64,000 nucleotides of DNA, taken from Fibrobacter sp. UWR4 (GTDB taxonomy: Bacteria > Fibrobacterota > Fibrobacteria > Fibrobacterales > Fibrobacteraceae). The number at the start of each line of letters is the position of its first letter. The first letter of the stretch is position 1. Below are positions 27,142-34,969 of this stretch, piece by piece. The notes under the pieces were generated by a model. It made no database searches, was not told the DNA's origin, and saw only the letters and a list, made by a program, of their open reading frames with translations. The stretch spans positions 1 through 64,000 of the forward strand of contig NZ_QGDU01000003.1 in the NCBI RefSeq assembly GCF_003149045.1, read 5' to 3'. The position numbers were made by a program, and so were the translations under genes.

Positions 27142-28419
27142 ATGGCAAATCTCGAAACATTGTGCGTTCAGGCTGGCTGGACCCCGAAAAAGGGCGAACC
27201 CCGCGTTCTCCCCATTTACCAGAGCACCACTTTCAAGTACGACACTTCCGCCCAGATGGCTGACCTGTTCGACCTGAAGGAATCCGGCTACTTCTACACC
27301 CGTCTCCAGAACCCCACCAACGACGCTGTGGCTTCCAAGATCGCACAGCTGGAAGGTGGCGTAGGTGCCATGCTTACTTCTTCTGGCCAGGCTGCAAACT
27401 TCTACGCCGTGTTCAACATCTGCGAAGCTGGCGACCACTTCATTTCCACTTCCGCAATCTATGGCGGTACCAGCAACCTCTTCAGCGTCACCATGAAGAA
27501 GCTGGGCATCGAATGCACCTTCATTGACCAGGACACATCCGACGAAGAAATCGAGAAGGCTTTCCGCCCCAACACCAAGTGCGTCTTCGGCGAAACCGTT
27601 GCAAACCCGGCAGGCAAGATTCTTGACCTGAAGCGCTTTGCCGATCTGGCTCACAAGCATGGCGTTCCTATGATCGTGGACAACACTTTCCCCACCCCGA
27701 TCCTCTGCCGTCCCTTTGAATTCGGCGTGGACATCGTGACCCACTCCACCACCAAGTACATGGACGGTCACGCCATGGCTGTGGGTGGCTGCATTGTGGA
27801 TAGCGGCAACTTTGACTGGGAAGCCCATCACGACAAGTTCAAGGGCCTTACCGAACCGGATCCCTCTTACCACGGTCTCCGCTATACCGAAGCCTTCGGC
27901 AAGCTCTGCTACATCACCAAGGCTACCGTGCAGCTCATGCGCGACCTGGGTTCCATTCAGAGCCCCCAGAATGCATTCCTCCTGAATGTTGGCCTGGAAA
28001 CTTTGTTCCTCCGCATGCCTCGCCACTGCGAAAACGCTCTCGCCGCTGCCAAGTGGCTGAAGAAGCATCCGAAGGTTGCATGGGTTGACTACGCAGGTCT
28101 CGAAGACAACGCTTCCTACGCTCTGGCCCAGAAGCAGTTCAAGGGCGGCCTGCCCTGTGGCGTGCTCACCTTCGGTATCAAGGGTGGCCGCGACAAGTCC
28201 ATCCAGTTCATGGATGCCCTGAAAATGATCTGCATCGTGACCCACGTTGCAGACGCCCGCAGCTGCGTGCTGCACCCGGCAAGCCACACCCACCGTCAGC
28301 TTTCCGACGAACAGCTCATCGAGGCAGGCGTTGCTCCTGACCTGATCCGCTTCAGCGTGGGTATCGAAAACATCAACGATATCATCGCCGACCTGGAACA
28401 GGCTCTGGCACAGGTGTAA
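27142..28419 (+). CDS. metY: O-acetylhomoserine sulfhydrylase (O-acetylhomoserine aminocarboxypropyltransferase)
   Basis: 425 aa PLP enzyme that makes homocysteine (or methionine directly) from O-acetylhomoserine and sulfide or methanethiol. Diagnostic stretches: YQSTTFKYD near the start, TSSGQAANFYAVFNI, FGETVANPAGKILDL, IVDNTFPTPILCRPFEFG, and the PLP lysine in HSTTKYMDGHAMAVGG, which separates MetY from cystathionine synthases; RFSVGIENINDIIADLEQAL at the end is standard. Length is usual. Codon use is the strongly biased type of highly expressed genes. It is monocistronic between two terminators. Confidence 0.94.
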   Translation: MANLETLCVQAGWTPKKGEPRVLPIYQSTTFKYDTSAQMADLFDLKESGYFYTRLQNPTNDAVASKIAQLEGGVGAMLTSSGQAANFYAVFNICEAGDHFISTSAIYGGTSNLFSVTMKKLGIECTFIDQDTSDEEIEKAFRPNTKCVFGETVANPAGKILDLKRFADLAHKHGVPMIVDNTFPTPILCRPFEFGVDIVTHSTTKYMDGHAMAVGGCIVDSGNFDWEAHHDKFKGLTEPDPSYHGLRYTEAFGKLCYITKATVQLMRDLGSIQSPQNAFLLNVGLETLFLRMPRHCENALAAAKWLKKHPKVAWVDYAGLEDNASYALAQKQFKGGLPCGVLTFGIKGGRDKSIQFMDALKMICIVTHVADARSCVLHPASHTHRQLSDEQLIEAGVAPDLIRFSVGIENINDIIADLEQALAQV

Positions 28420-28507
28420 CAGGTGTGAGGGCGGCCTTCGGCCTTTGAGGTATGAGGTCGTCGCTCCTGCGTCATGCCGAGGACTCTCGGCATCGGCTGA
28501 AAAAAAA

Positions 28508-28536
28508 TCCCGCGACGTTCAATCGCGGGAGTTTTT
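28508..28536 (+). terminator. Terminator between metY and the next gene (left copy)
   Basis: Stem TCCCGCGA/TCGCGGGA, loop CGTTCAA, then GTTTTTG. It is preceded by an A-run and by a second hairpin (28474-28493). An identical stem-loop stands at 29485-29507 after the following gene. Confidence 0.8.
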
Positions 28537-28560
28537 GTTTATATTTCAAAAGAGGTCCTC

Positions 28561-29478
28561 GTGAAATTTCGTATTTGCAATATAGCCTTGGCAATGTTGT
28601 TCATTGTTCTGCTGGTAGGGTGTGGTACTCCCGTTTATAGACAAGGTATCGTTAACAAGGGCTCTTTTGAAATCGGGGTGCCGGAGAATTTTGCCGGTGT
28701 AGGAAAGGCCATTCCTGAAAATTCCACCATCAACAGTTTTTCCGTAGGCTTTGATTACACCACATCTGCCGAGATGAAGGTGCGTGGAGTCAAGAATTCG
28801 GAACTTAAGCTCAGCGATTACGACCCTTTGTACGGCGGTTCCGATAATGATTTCACCGTTATAAAAGAAACGAAAGTCAAGAGTTTCAAGTATAAAAGAA
28901 ATCGTTTTCCTCTATCTGCAAGCTATACGCGCCTTACCAAAAAGTCATCTGAGTTCTATGGTTTTTCTGCGGGGTTTGATCCTGAGCCCTTTGGTCGCTT
29001 TATTTTCGGGGTCAACAAGGAATCCTTTGAATTTGGCGGCTATGTAGACTTGGGACTGGGAGTTTTTGGAATTGGAGACGTGACGGTTGACTATTACGAA
29101 TGTCTGTACGTTTATTCAAAGGAAGAACGGTGTTCCGAACGGACCAAGGAACGGCATTTCGAGACAGATGACGGGGCCTTCTGGCGGGCAGGCCTTGGAG
29201 TTTTTGCCTCATACTTTGTGAAGAACTTTGCCCTATCATACTCTCCATATCTGTATAAACCGCATCTCCAGGAATTTTTTGACATAAAGGATGAGGACGG
29301 AATTTCTGCGGAATTTGGAATACCTGTAATCTATCCGTGGGTGCTTAGCCAGTATGCCGGTGCGTCCCTGTGGCTTAACGAGCACTGGAAAGTGTCCCTA
29401 GGCGTAACAGTGTTGAACAGTCTGGATTTTGATGACTTCTTCTTGACAGCCAACGGCTCCATAGGCTTCTGGTTTTAG
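28561..29478 (+). CDS. Putative outer-membrane lipoprotein, beta-barrel-like, unknown function
   Basis: 305 aa from GTG 28561 after an AGAGG ribosome site. Lipobox LLVGC (Cys about residue 21). The mature part alternates hydrophobic and polar residues with many aromatic strands, and ends in SIGFWF with a terminal Phe, as in outer-membrane beta-barrels. Segments such as FSVGFDYTTSAEM, PLSASYTRLTKKSSEFYGFSAGFD and AGASLWLNEHWKVSLGVTV support a barrel. A lipid anchor combined with a barrel is unusual, so one of the two readings may be wrong. I recognise no family. It sits alone between two identical terminator hairpins. Confidence 0.6.
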   Translation: MKFRICNIALAMLFIVLLVGCGTPVYRQGIVNKGSFEIGVPENFAGVGKAIPENSTINSFSVGFDYTTSAEMKVRGVKNSELKLSDYDPLYGGSDNDFTVIKETKVKSFKYKRNRFPLSASYTRLTKKSSEFYGFSAGFDPEPFGRFIFGVNKESFEFGGYVDLGLGVFGIGDVTVDYYECLYVYSKEERCSERTKERHFETDDGAFWRAGLGVFASYFVKNFALSYSPYLYKPHLQEFFDIKDEDGISAEFGIPVIYPWVLSQYAGASLWLNEHWKVSLGVTVLNSLDFDDFFLTANGSIGFWF

Positions 29479-29484
29479 AAAAAA

Positions 29485-29512
29485 TCCCGCGACGTTCAAT
29501 CGCGGGATTTTC
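29485..29512 (+). terminator. Terminator after the barrel-like lipoprotein gene (right copy)
   Basis: Same 23-nt stem-loop as at 28508-28530 (TCCCGCGA, CGTTCAA, TCGCGGGA), followed by a weaker T-run (TTTTC). It faces the convergent TIGR02147 gene and may act in both directions because an A-run precedes it. Confidence 0.65.
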
Positions 29513-29534
29513 TGCATTTTCGAATTGCAGTGTT

Positions 29535-30356
29535 CTACTTGATTTTTTCTGTCAGGGGGAACACTTGCATGTTGACGCGGTAGACGCGATCAATTTGCTT
29601 GTCCTCTGCGACGATTGACATAATGCGGTGGCGGCATTCTGCCAGTTCCTTAAGGATTTTGTCGTAGGAACCTTCGGAAATCCCCAGGGTGAGTCCCGTA
29701 AATTGACGTTCCTCCAGAGGGATGTTTTCCAAGGCGTCCAGCGCGAAAGTTCCCATTTGACGGTGCATGTTACGCACTGCCAGAGGTACAAAATCAGCGA
29801 CTCCGGAACTGAGGACTTTGTCCGTCTGGATGTAGTTTCCGTTTTCGTCTATTTTAAGCAGGCCTGCCTTCACCAGGAACTGCAGGGTTTCCGTAACTTC
29901 GGCTGCAGTAATCTTTTGCTTGCAGGCGTGGGCCATGTCCAAAGGTTTTGCGCCGGTCATGACAGGCGCCAGCTCGCGGATCACGGGATTTTTCCAGGAA
30001 TCGAAAAAGGCGAACTCCTCGGCACCCATGATTTTAACATTGTTCTGGTTGGCCACTTCCTGCATGGTGTCGATGGCTTTTTTGCGGTCGGCATCGTTTT
30101 TTGCATGGTCAAATGCGACCAGTGCTCTAAAGAACTGCTGTTCATAGCCTGCCAGGTGCATGGCGTTAATAACCTTTTCTACGGCTAACGCGCTTAGACT
30201 CTTTTTGCCATCACAAACCAACTTCAAGTAAACAGGAGAACCAAAGCCCGCCTGGGCGGCGAAATCGCGCCAGGTAAAGGCTGATTTCTGCTTGTGTTCT
30301 TCGTAGTATTCCCGAATGAACTGACGATAGTCTTTATATTCGATAATCGGTTTCAT
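29535..30356 (-). CDS. TIGR02147 family protein (Fibrobacter-type putative regulator)
   Basis: 273 aa. The N-terminus IIEYKDYRQFIREYYEEHK followed by FTWRDFAAQAGFGSPVYLKLVCDGKKSLS is diagnostic of TIGR02147, a family abundant in Fibrobacter and some Deltaproteobacteria; the AAQAGFGSPVYLKLV part looks like a helix-turn-helix of the lambda-repressor type. The C-terminal half (CKQKITAAEVTETLQFLVKAGLLKIDENGNY) resembles a winged helix. Function is unproven but DNA binding is likely. The gene starts 20 nt after a large lipoprotein gene on the same strand, and a repeated GGATACAAA motif lies upstream of that pair. Confidence 0.85.
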   Translation of the reverse strand: MKPIIEYKDYRQFIREYYEEHKQKSAFTWRDFAAQAGFGSPVYLKLVCDGKKSLSALAVEKVINAMHLAGYEQQFFRALVAFDHAKNDADRKKAIDTMQEVANQNNVKIMGAEEFAFFDSWKNPVIRELAPVMTGAKPLDMAHACKQKITAAEVTETLQFLVKAGLLKIDENGNYIQTDKVLSSGVADFVPLAVRNMHRQMGTFALDALENIPLEERQFTGLTLGISEGSYDKILKELAECRHRIMSIVAEDKQIDRVYRVNMQVFPLTEKIK

Positions 30357-30376
30357 AATTCAGAATCCTGCGAGAA

Positions 30377-32488
30377 TTACTTGATGGAACATCCGTTGTA
30401 CTTACCAATGCCTGCAATATATACCGCACCTGTTGCCGCAGAATTGCTGCCGTCAAAGGTGTTAATGCTGGGGCTTATGGCGATGGATGCGGAACTTTTT
30501 GCAGCTTCCAAGGGGTCTATTTTGTATCCAGTATTTTCATTGAGTTCTTCCCACTTGAAGTTGGCGACAGTGAGTTCCATGGAAGCAGGGAGTTTTGCGA
30601 AGTTGAATTTGTATTCATTATCTGCTCCAGTTTCAATGAACAGGTTCATGACAGATGTGGATGCATAGATTACGCATACGCCTTCCCAGTCGGAAATATC
30701 GGCGGTTAGGTCTTGAGAACTTTTGGGAGCAGTCCAGAATCCGAATCGAATTTGAGAGTAGGGATGATTTTCGTTCAGTTTATAAGTGAACTTTGCGCCC
30801 TTGGCCTCAAGGAGTTCTTCTGCGATTCCATCGCTATTGTACCTGACGAAGTACTGACTTGTGATTTCTTCACCGTCTTCATGGTAGACTTTGGCAGAAC
30901 TTGCGTTATTGTCTTGATCAAGCATCAGAATGGAAGAATATCCAAGAGGATCGTCGGGATCCACGGTTACAACGGAATCCTTGGCGCCATTCCAGAGGTT
31001 GGCTTCAAATTTCTTGTCCATGGAGAAATCATTCAAGGATGGAGTAACAACGGCGCCATCTTTACATACGAAGCACTGGTCGCCAGATTCGCTCTTTACA
31101 ATGTCGCCGTCTTTTTTACAAGAGATGGAAGCGCTGATTTGCTGGTACTGGTTTTTGGTAAGCAAATTCCACTTTCCCTCTCGGCAGATCTGGTAGATGT
31201 TTTGCTCGGGATCGGCGTATAGCTTGCCCTGGTCTGCGGGAGCTGCAGTGCATGCGCCGGTTTCCACTTCTTCTTCACTCAGAAGTCGCCAGCCACCAAT
31301 GTCACATGCATATTGTTCGCCCTTATAGGCACTTGCTGCATTGTCGTAAGAGACGATTTCGCCATACAGATCCTCGGTACATTCGCCAACTTTTTCTTCG
31401 GGGAGCATGTCATTCCATGTTCCGTCGTGGCAGATTAAAACGTCTTCAAAGCGATTGCCTTCGTCCGCGGCGGAACAGTTGCCGTACTTTATTTCGTTAG
31501 AAGAGAGCTCACGCCACATAACGTCTTTGTCTGTTCCAAACTCGTCGCATACGAAGGTCTTTTCGAAGTTCTTGCTCAGTTCGTTCTTTACATTTGCTGT
31601 CTTACCGATGTTCTCGGAGGTGCAGCTTCCAATACCAAAATTTTCTGCCCAGTAAGTTGCAACGAATTTTTCAAATTTCGGAATGTCAGTGGAAATCTTC
31701 CAATCCAGAATGTTCTTTTTTACCTTGTCAAGATCGAGTTGGACGGCTTCATCAGCGATGTCTGTCAAAATCTGCTTGTCATCAATGACACCGTCTTTTT
31801 CCAGGTCTTGTGCGATAAGGGCCAGGCGTTCGCTGAATGCACCTTCGCTGGCAACGCCTTGCATCAAGATGGACAGGGCCAGCAGGGCGCCGTCGTTTTC
31901 AGACTTACCAAAGATGGACAGTTCTTCGGCGTTGATGGATTTTTCCACATCGATACCGAAGGTACTGAGAATTTCCTTTTGGGCTTGGGTCTTGGCTGCG
32001 CCGTATTCCATGCCTTCTTCAAGGATCAGGTACTTGACGCGGTCGAATTCCAGATGGGTAAGGAGGTTCACGTTAGCGGTGTTACGGTCGGTCAAATCGC
32101 TCAATGCGTTCAGCTTGATGGGCGCTGTGGATTTTACTCCGGTATTTTCGTTGCGGTAGTAACCGTCGGCAATAAGCAATGCGAAGTTAGAAGAAAGATC
32201 CTTGTAGGAAATTTCAAATTCGCCCTTGTCATTCTTGATCTTGTCGGGGAAAGAACGTCCGCTTAGATCAAACGTCTCGCCGTCGACCTCGTGCAGGGTG
32301 ATGGTGGAGCCCACAAGGAAAGGTCCCTTCTGGGATACGCCGGTCACTTTGCCGGTGTAGGCGACGATACCGTCTGCTTCTTCTACAACGCCGGAGTTAT
32401 TAGTTCCGGATTCTCCGCAAGCGCTGAATAGACTTGCCCCTGTGACCAGGGAGAGGGTGGTCAAGGTCTTGCTGAATTGCGTCTTCAT
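30377..32488 (-). CDS. Large Fibrobacter-type lipoprotein with Cys-rich repeats
   Basis: 703 aa from ATG at 32488, fixed by AGGAGG with good spacing; the open frame extends further to 32545 but crosses the promoter. Lipobox LFSAC. The first 250 residues contain GKVTGVSQKGPFLVGSTITLHEVDG and LNALSDLTDRNTANVNLLTHLEFDR, a block shared by many F. succinogenes lipoproteins. The middle has three to four copies of a Cys-pair repeat (WRELSSNEIKYGNC, GECTEDLYG, LLSEEEVETGACT, each with IC.DG.W or similar). The C-terminus is beta-rich and may bind carbohydrate, which is a guess. Surface-attached adhesin or substrate-binding roles are possible. Confidence 0.78.
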   Translation of the reverse strand: MKTQFSKTLTTLSLVTGASLFSACGESGTNNSGVVEEADGIVAYTGKVTGVSQKGPFLVGSTITLHEVDGETFDLSGRSFPDKIKNDKGEFEISYKDLSSNFALLIADGYYRNENTGVKSTAPIKLNALSDLTDRNTANVNLLTHLEFDRVKYLILEEGMEYGAAKTQAQKEILSTFGIDVEKSINAEELSIFGKSENDGALLALSILMQGVASEGAFSERLALIAQDLEKDGVIDDKQILTDIADEAVQLDLDKVKKNILDWKISTDIPKFEKFVATYWAENFGIGSCTSENIGKTANVKNELSKNFEKTFVCDEFGTDKDVMWRELSSNEIKYGNCSAADEGNRFEDVLICHDGTWNDMLPEEKVGECTEDLYGEIVSYDNAASAYKGEQYACDIGGWRLLSEEEVETGACTAAPADQGKLYADPEQNIYQICREGKWNLLTKNQYQQISASISCKKDGDIVKSESGDQCFVCKDGAVVTPSLNDFSMDKKFEANLWNGAKDSVVTVDPDDPLGYSSILMLDQDNNASSAKVYHEDGEEITSQYFVRYNSDGIAEELLEAKGAKFTYKLNENHPYSQIRFGFWTAPKSSQDLTADISDWEGVCVIYASTSVMNLFIETGADNEYKFNFAKLPASMELTVANFKWEELNENTGYKIDPLEAAKSSASIAISPSINTFDGSNSAATGAVYIAGIGKYNGCSIK

Positions 32489-32509
32489 ATGTCCTCCTGA
32501 ATTATTTAC

Positions 32510-32644
32510 GGATACAAATATAAACACTTGCATCCTGAAAGTCAAGAAAAATGGGATACAAAATGAAGATTTTTTGTAAAAATTGGTTAATTATTTGTTT
32601 GTTAGCGTAATTTTTGATAAAAACGGGATACAAATGCGCTGTGA
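32510..32644. repeat. Three direct copies of GGATACAAA upstream of the lipoprotein-TIGR02147 pair
   Basis: GGATACAAA occurs at 32510-32518, 32554-32562 and 32636-32644. The first copy overlaps the predicted -10 region of the minus-strand promoter, which fits an operator. Spacings are 44 and 82 bp. Confidence 0.45.
32517..32545 (-). promoter_or_regulatory. Sigma-70 promoter of the lipoprotein gene
   Basis: On the minus strand TTGACT (32545-32540), a 17-bp spacer and TATATT (32522-32517), about 30 bp before the start codon at 32488. Five of six -35 bases match. Confidence 0.65.
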
Positions 32645-32645
32645 T

Positions 32646-33554
32646 TTATTTCTTCTTGTATTCCGCCATGATCATGCCAGTCACAATGGCGGCGGCACCT
32701 GCAATGGCTACGGAGGAAATGTGTTCCCCGATAGTGATTGCCGCAGTAATCATGGTTATGAGAGGGAGGGCGAAAATGTAGTTGGACGCAAGAACCGTTC
32801 CCAGCTTGTCCATGACCTTGTTCCAGATCAGGTAGCCGAAGAGGTTGCTGAAAATGCAGAGGCAGAGGAAGTTCATGATGACCACCGGTTCCTTGAAGGC
32901 GTCCCATGGAATAGGATGTGCGACGAAATTCCCTTCAGTTCCAAGGCCGAAGTAGTCCAATGCGAAAATGGGAAGGGATGTCAAAAATCCATAGAAGAAA
33001 ATTTTTCGGATGGCGAATAGGGTGGAATACTTGCTCCGAACCGATTCCGTGGAGTAGGAATAGACGGTCCAGGCAATGGCTGCGCCGAAGGCCAGCATGT
33101 CTCCTACGGGAGAAAGCTTCAGTACGAATTTTCCGTTAAGCACCACAAGCACCATGCCGATGAAGGTGATGAAAGATCCTGCAATTTGCCGGGGCAGTAA
33201 CTTTTCGCGCTTAAAAAAGAATACGCCCACTAGCAAAATCAATAGCGGGTTGGTGCAGACGATCAGCGAGACGTTGCTGCTCTGGGAAATGGTCAATGCG
33301 GTGTTTTCTGCCCAGAAGTAGATGGTGCATCCCGTGACGCCGCCTAGCAGGAAGAATAGTTCATCTTTCCAGCTGTTGGAGTGGAAGCGAATATTTCGTA
33401 ACCCTACTACCAGCAGCATCAAATAAGTTGCCGCGAAGCGGATGGTGAAAATCTGCACCGCAGAAAACCCGTGGTTAATCAGCACCTTGGTGCTGACGAA
33501 ACTGGTACCCCAGAACAAGATGGTCGCGATGGCGAGAATATGCCAGACGGCCAT
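32646..33554 (-). CDS. EamA/DMT superfamily transporter
   Basis: 302 aa from ATG 33554 (AAGG just upstream); the frame is open to 33809, but that would overlap the divergent sigma factor gene. Ten hydrophobic segments in two repeats, beginning MAVWHILAIATILFWGTSFVSTKVLI and with a second half of SPVGDMLAFGAAIAWTVYSYSTE, identify two EamA domains. ISQSSNVSLIVCTNPLLILLVGVFFF and GAAAIVTGMIMAEYKKK at the end are typical. The drug/metabolite transporters export amino acids, nucleotides or other metabolites; the substrate is unknown. It is single, divergent from the ECF sigma operon. Confidence 0.9.
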   Translation of the reverse strand: MAVWHILAIATILFWGTSFVSTKVLINHGFSAVQIFTIRFAATYLMLLVVGLRNIRFHSNSWKDELFFLLGGVTGCTIYFWAENTALTISQSSNVSLIVCTNPLLILLVGVFFFKREKLLPRQIAGSFITFIGMVLVVLNGKFVLKLSPVGDMLAFGAAIAWTVYSYSTESVRSKYSTLFAIRKIFFYGFLTSLPIFALDYFGLGTEGNFVAHPIPWDAFKEPVVIMNFLCLCIFSNLFGYLIWNKVMDKLGTVLASNYIFALPLITMITAAITIGEHISSVAIAGAAAIVTGMIMAEYKKK

Positions 33555-33656
33555 GGAACCTTGATTTTTTAAGCCGATTTTCACGTCAACAAATATAAAA
33601 ATCAAAAAAATTATATTTGGGGTAACACTTTTACTTCCCTGTGGTGTTTTACAGGT

Positions 33657-34160
33657 ATGAATAGGCAAGATATTGCAGACAGAGTGGCTTTTTCCAAGGT
33701 TTACGAGACCTTCGCACCCATGGTGATGCGTCGTTGCCTCGCTATGCTGAAGGATGAAGCCGAAGCCAGCGATATGATGCAGAATGTTTTCCTGAGAATT
33801 TACGCCCACCGCAATACTTTGGACTTGTCCAATCCATCAAGCCTCCTGTGGAATACGGCCACCCGGCTTTGCCTGAACCGTATTCGCGACAAGAAGCGTA
33901 GGGGCCTGAATGTGGATTGCAGCGAAATGCTTTTGCAGATTGCTGCCGCCGATGACGAGTTGGAGACTTACGAATCTGCGGGTATCCTCAAGAAGATTTT
34001 CGCCAAGGAGCCTGAGTCTACCCGCACCATGGCTGTTCTGCATTTTGTGGATGGCATGACTTTGGAAGAAACCGCAGAAGCCGTAGGGCTTTCCGTTAGC
34101 GGCGTCCGTAAACGTCTCCGCACCTTGCAGGAGAAGGTCAAGAACTTGGAGGTAAAGTAA
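33657..34160 (+). CDS. ECF-type RNA polymerase sigma factor
   Basis: 167 aa. Region 2 is in FSKVYETFAPMVMRRCLAMLKDEAEASDMMQNVFLRIYAHR, where the acidic DMMQNVF segment matches the DxxQ(D/E)xF core binding motif, and region 4 in LHFVDGMTLEETAEAVGLSVSGVRKRL, a clear helix-turn-helix. The sequence between is short, as in group IV (extracytoplasmic function) factors. Its stop overlaps the following anti-sigma-like gene (TAATG), and that overlaps the caspase gene, so all three are co-translated. The target promoters are unknown; autoregulation is usual for this group. Confidence 0.9.
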   Translation: MNRQDIADRVAFSKVYETFAPMVMRRCLAMLKDEAEASDMMQNVFLRIYAHRNTLDLSNPSSLLWNTATRLCLNRIRDKKRRGLNVDCSEMLLQIAAADDELETYESAGILKKIFAKEPESTRTMAVLHFVDGMTLEETAEAVGLSVSGVRKRLRTLQEKVKNLEVK

Positions 34161-34969
34161 TGAATTCCAGAAAGAATGGTCCTGTAACGGACTTCAAGAT
34201 GGAGCAGTACCTCATTGGTGCTCTTCCCGAAAACGAAATGAAGGAACTTCGTGAACGCGAAGCTTCCGACGAAATTTTTGCGGCGCGGGTTCGGGAACTG
34301 CGGGAACAGAACGCAAAAATCCTGAAGGAAAATCCTTTTGAAAATCTTGCCCGGGACTTGGACAAGATGGATGCCGTTGCTCCTGACATGAATGATGTCC
34401 GCGCAACCATCGCCCGCTTTAACATGCTGAAGATTGCAGCTGCTGTAGTGATCGCCCTGGGAATCTTCTCTGCAGTGTTCGTCGTCGACAAGGATGACGT
34501 TTTTTATTCATCCGAGACGAAAGATATTTCTGCGAATATGGACGTGGCCATGGCCACCGTGGACGACCAAACCCGAATCAAGGGAATGGATGCCCGCATG
34601 GAAGTGTGGAAAAAGTCCGAAGGCGGCATTGTCCAGTTGGATGATATGTCCACCGCTTCCGAAGGGGATGAAATCCAGTTGCGTTACTCCGTTCCTGAAA
34701 AGTGCTACGGCATGATTTTCAGTATGGATGGAAATGGTACGCTGACTGTCCACATGGGGAACGATAATGCGGCCATCGCCCTGGAACCCGGCAAGATGAT
34801 TTCCCTGCCTTATGCCTACAAACTGGATGACGCGCCCCACTTTGAAAAGTTCTTCCTGCTGACGTCCCAGAAGGAGTTCGCTGTATACGTCGGCCAGCTG
34901 GATGAGATTCTGAAACAGGACGGTATCAAGACCGTAACTGTCACGCTTCGTAAGAATGGGGGAGTATAA
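34160..34969 (+). CDS. Membrane-anchored anti-sigma-like protein with DUF4384-like periplasmic domain
   Basis: 269 aa. The first 85 residues are acidic and helical (MEQYLIGALPENEMKELREREASDEIFAARVRELREQ), similar to the zinc-free anti-sigma domains that follow ECF genes. One membrane helix lies at about 92-113 (LKIAAAVVIALGIFSAVFVV). The periplasmic part has EGDEIQLRYSVPEKCYGMIFSMDGNGTLTVHMG and LPYAYKLDDAPHFEKFFLLTS, a pattern like DUF4384, which often accompanies caspase-like peptidases. Likely it holds the sigma factor until a signal, possibly proteolysis, releases it. Overlaps neighbours by 1 nt on both sides. The assignment is by context and topology. Confidence 0.7.
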   Translation: MNSRKNGPVTDFKMEQYLIGALPENEMKELREREASDEIFAARVRELREQNAKILKENPFENLARDLDKMDAVAPDMNDVRATIARFNMLKIAAAVVIALGIFSAVFVVDKDDVFYSSETKDISANMDVAMATVDDQTRIKGMDARMEVWKKSEGGIVQLDDMSTASEGDEIQLRYSVPEKCYGMIFSMDGNGTLTVHMGNDNAAIALEPGKMISLPYAYKLDDAPHFEKFFLLTSQKEFAVYVGQLDEILKQDGIKTVTVTLRKNGGV

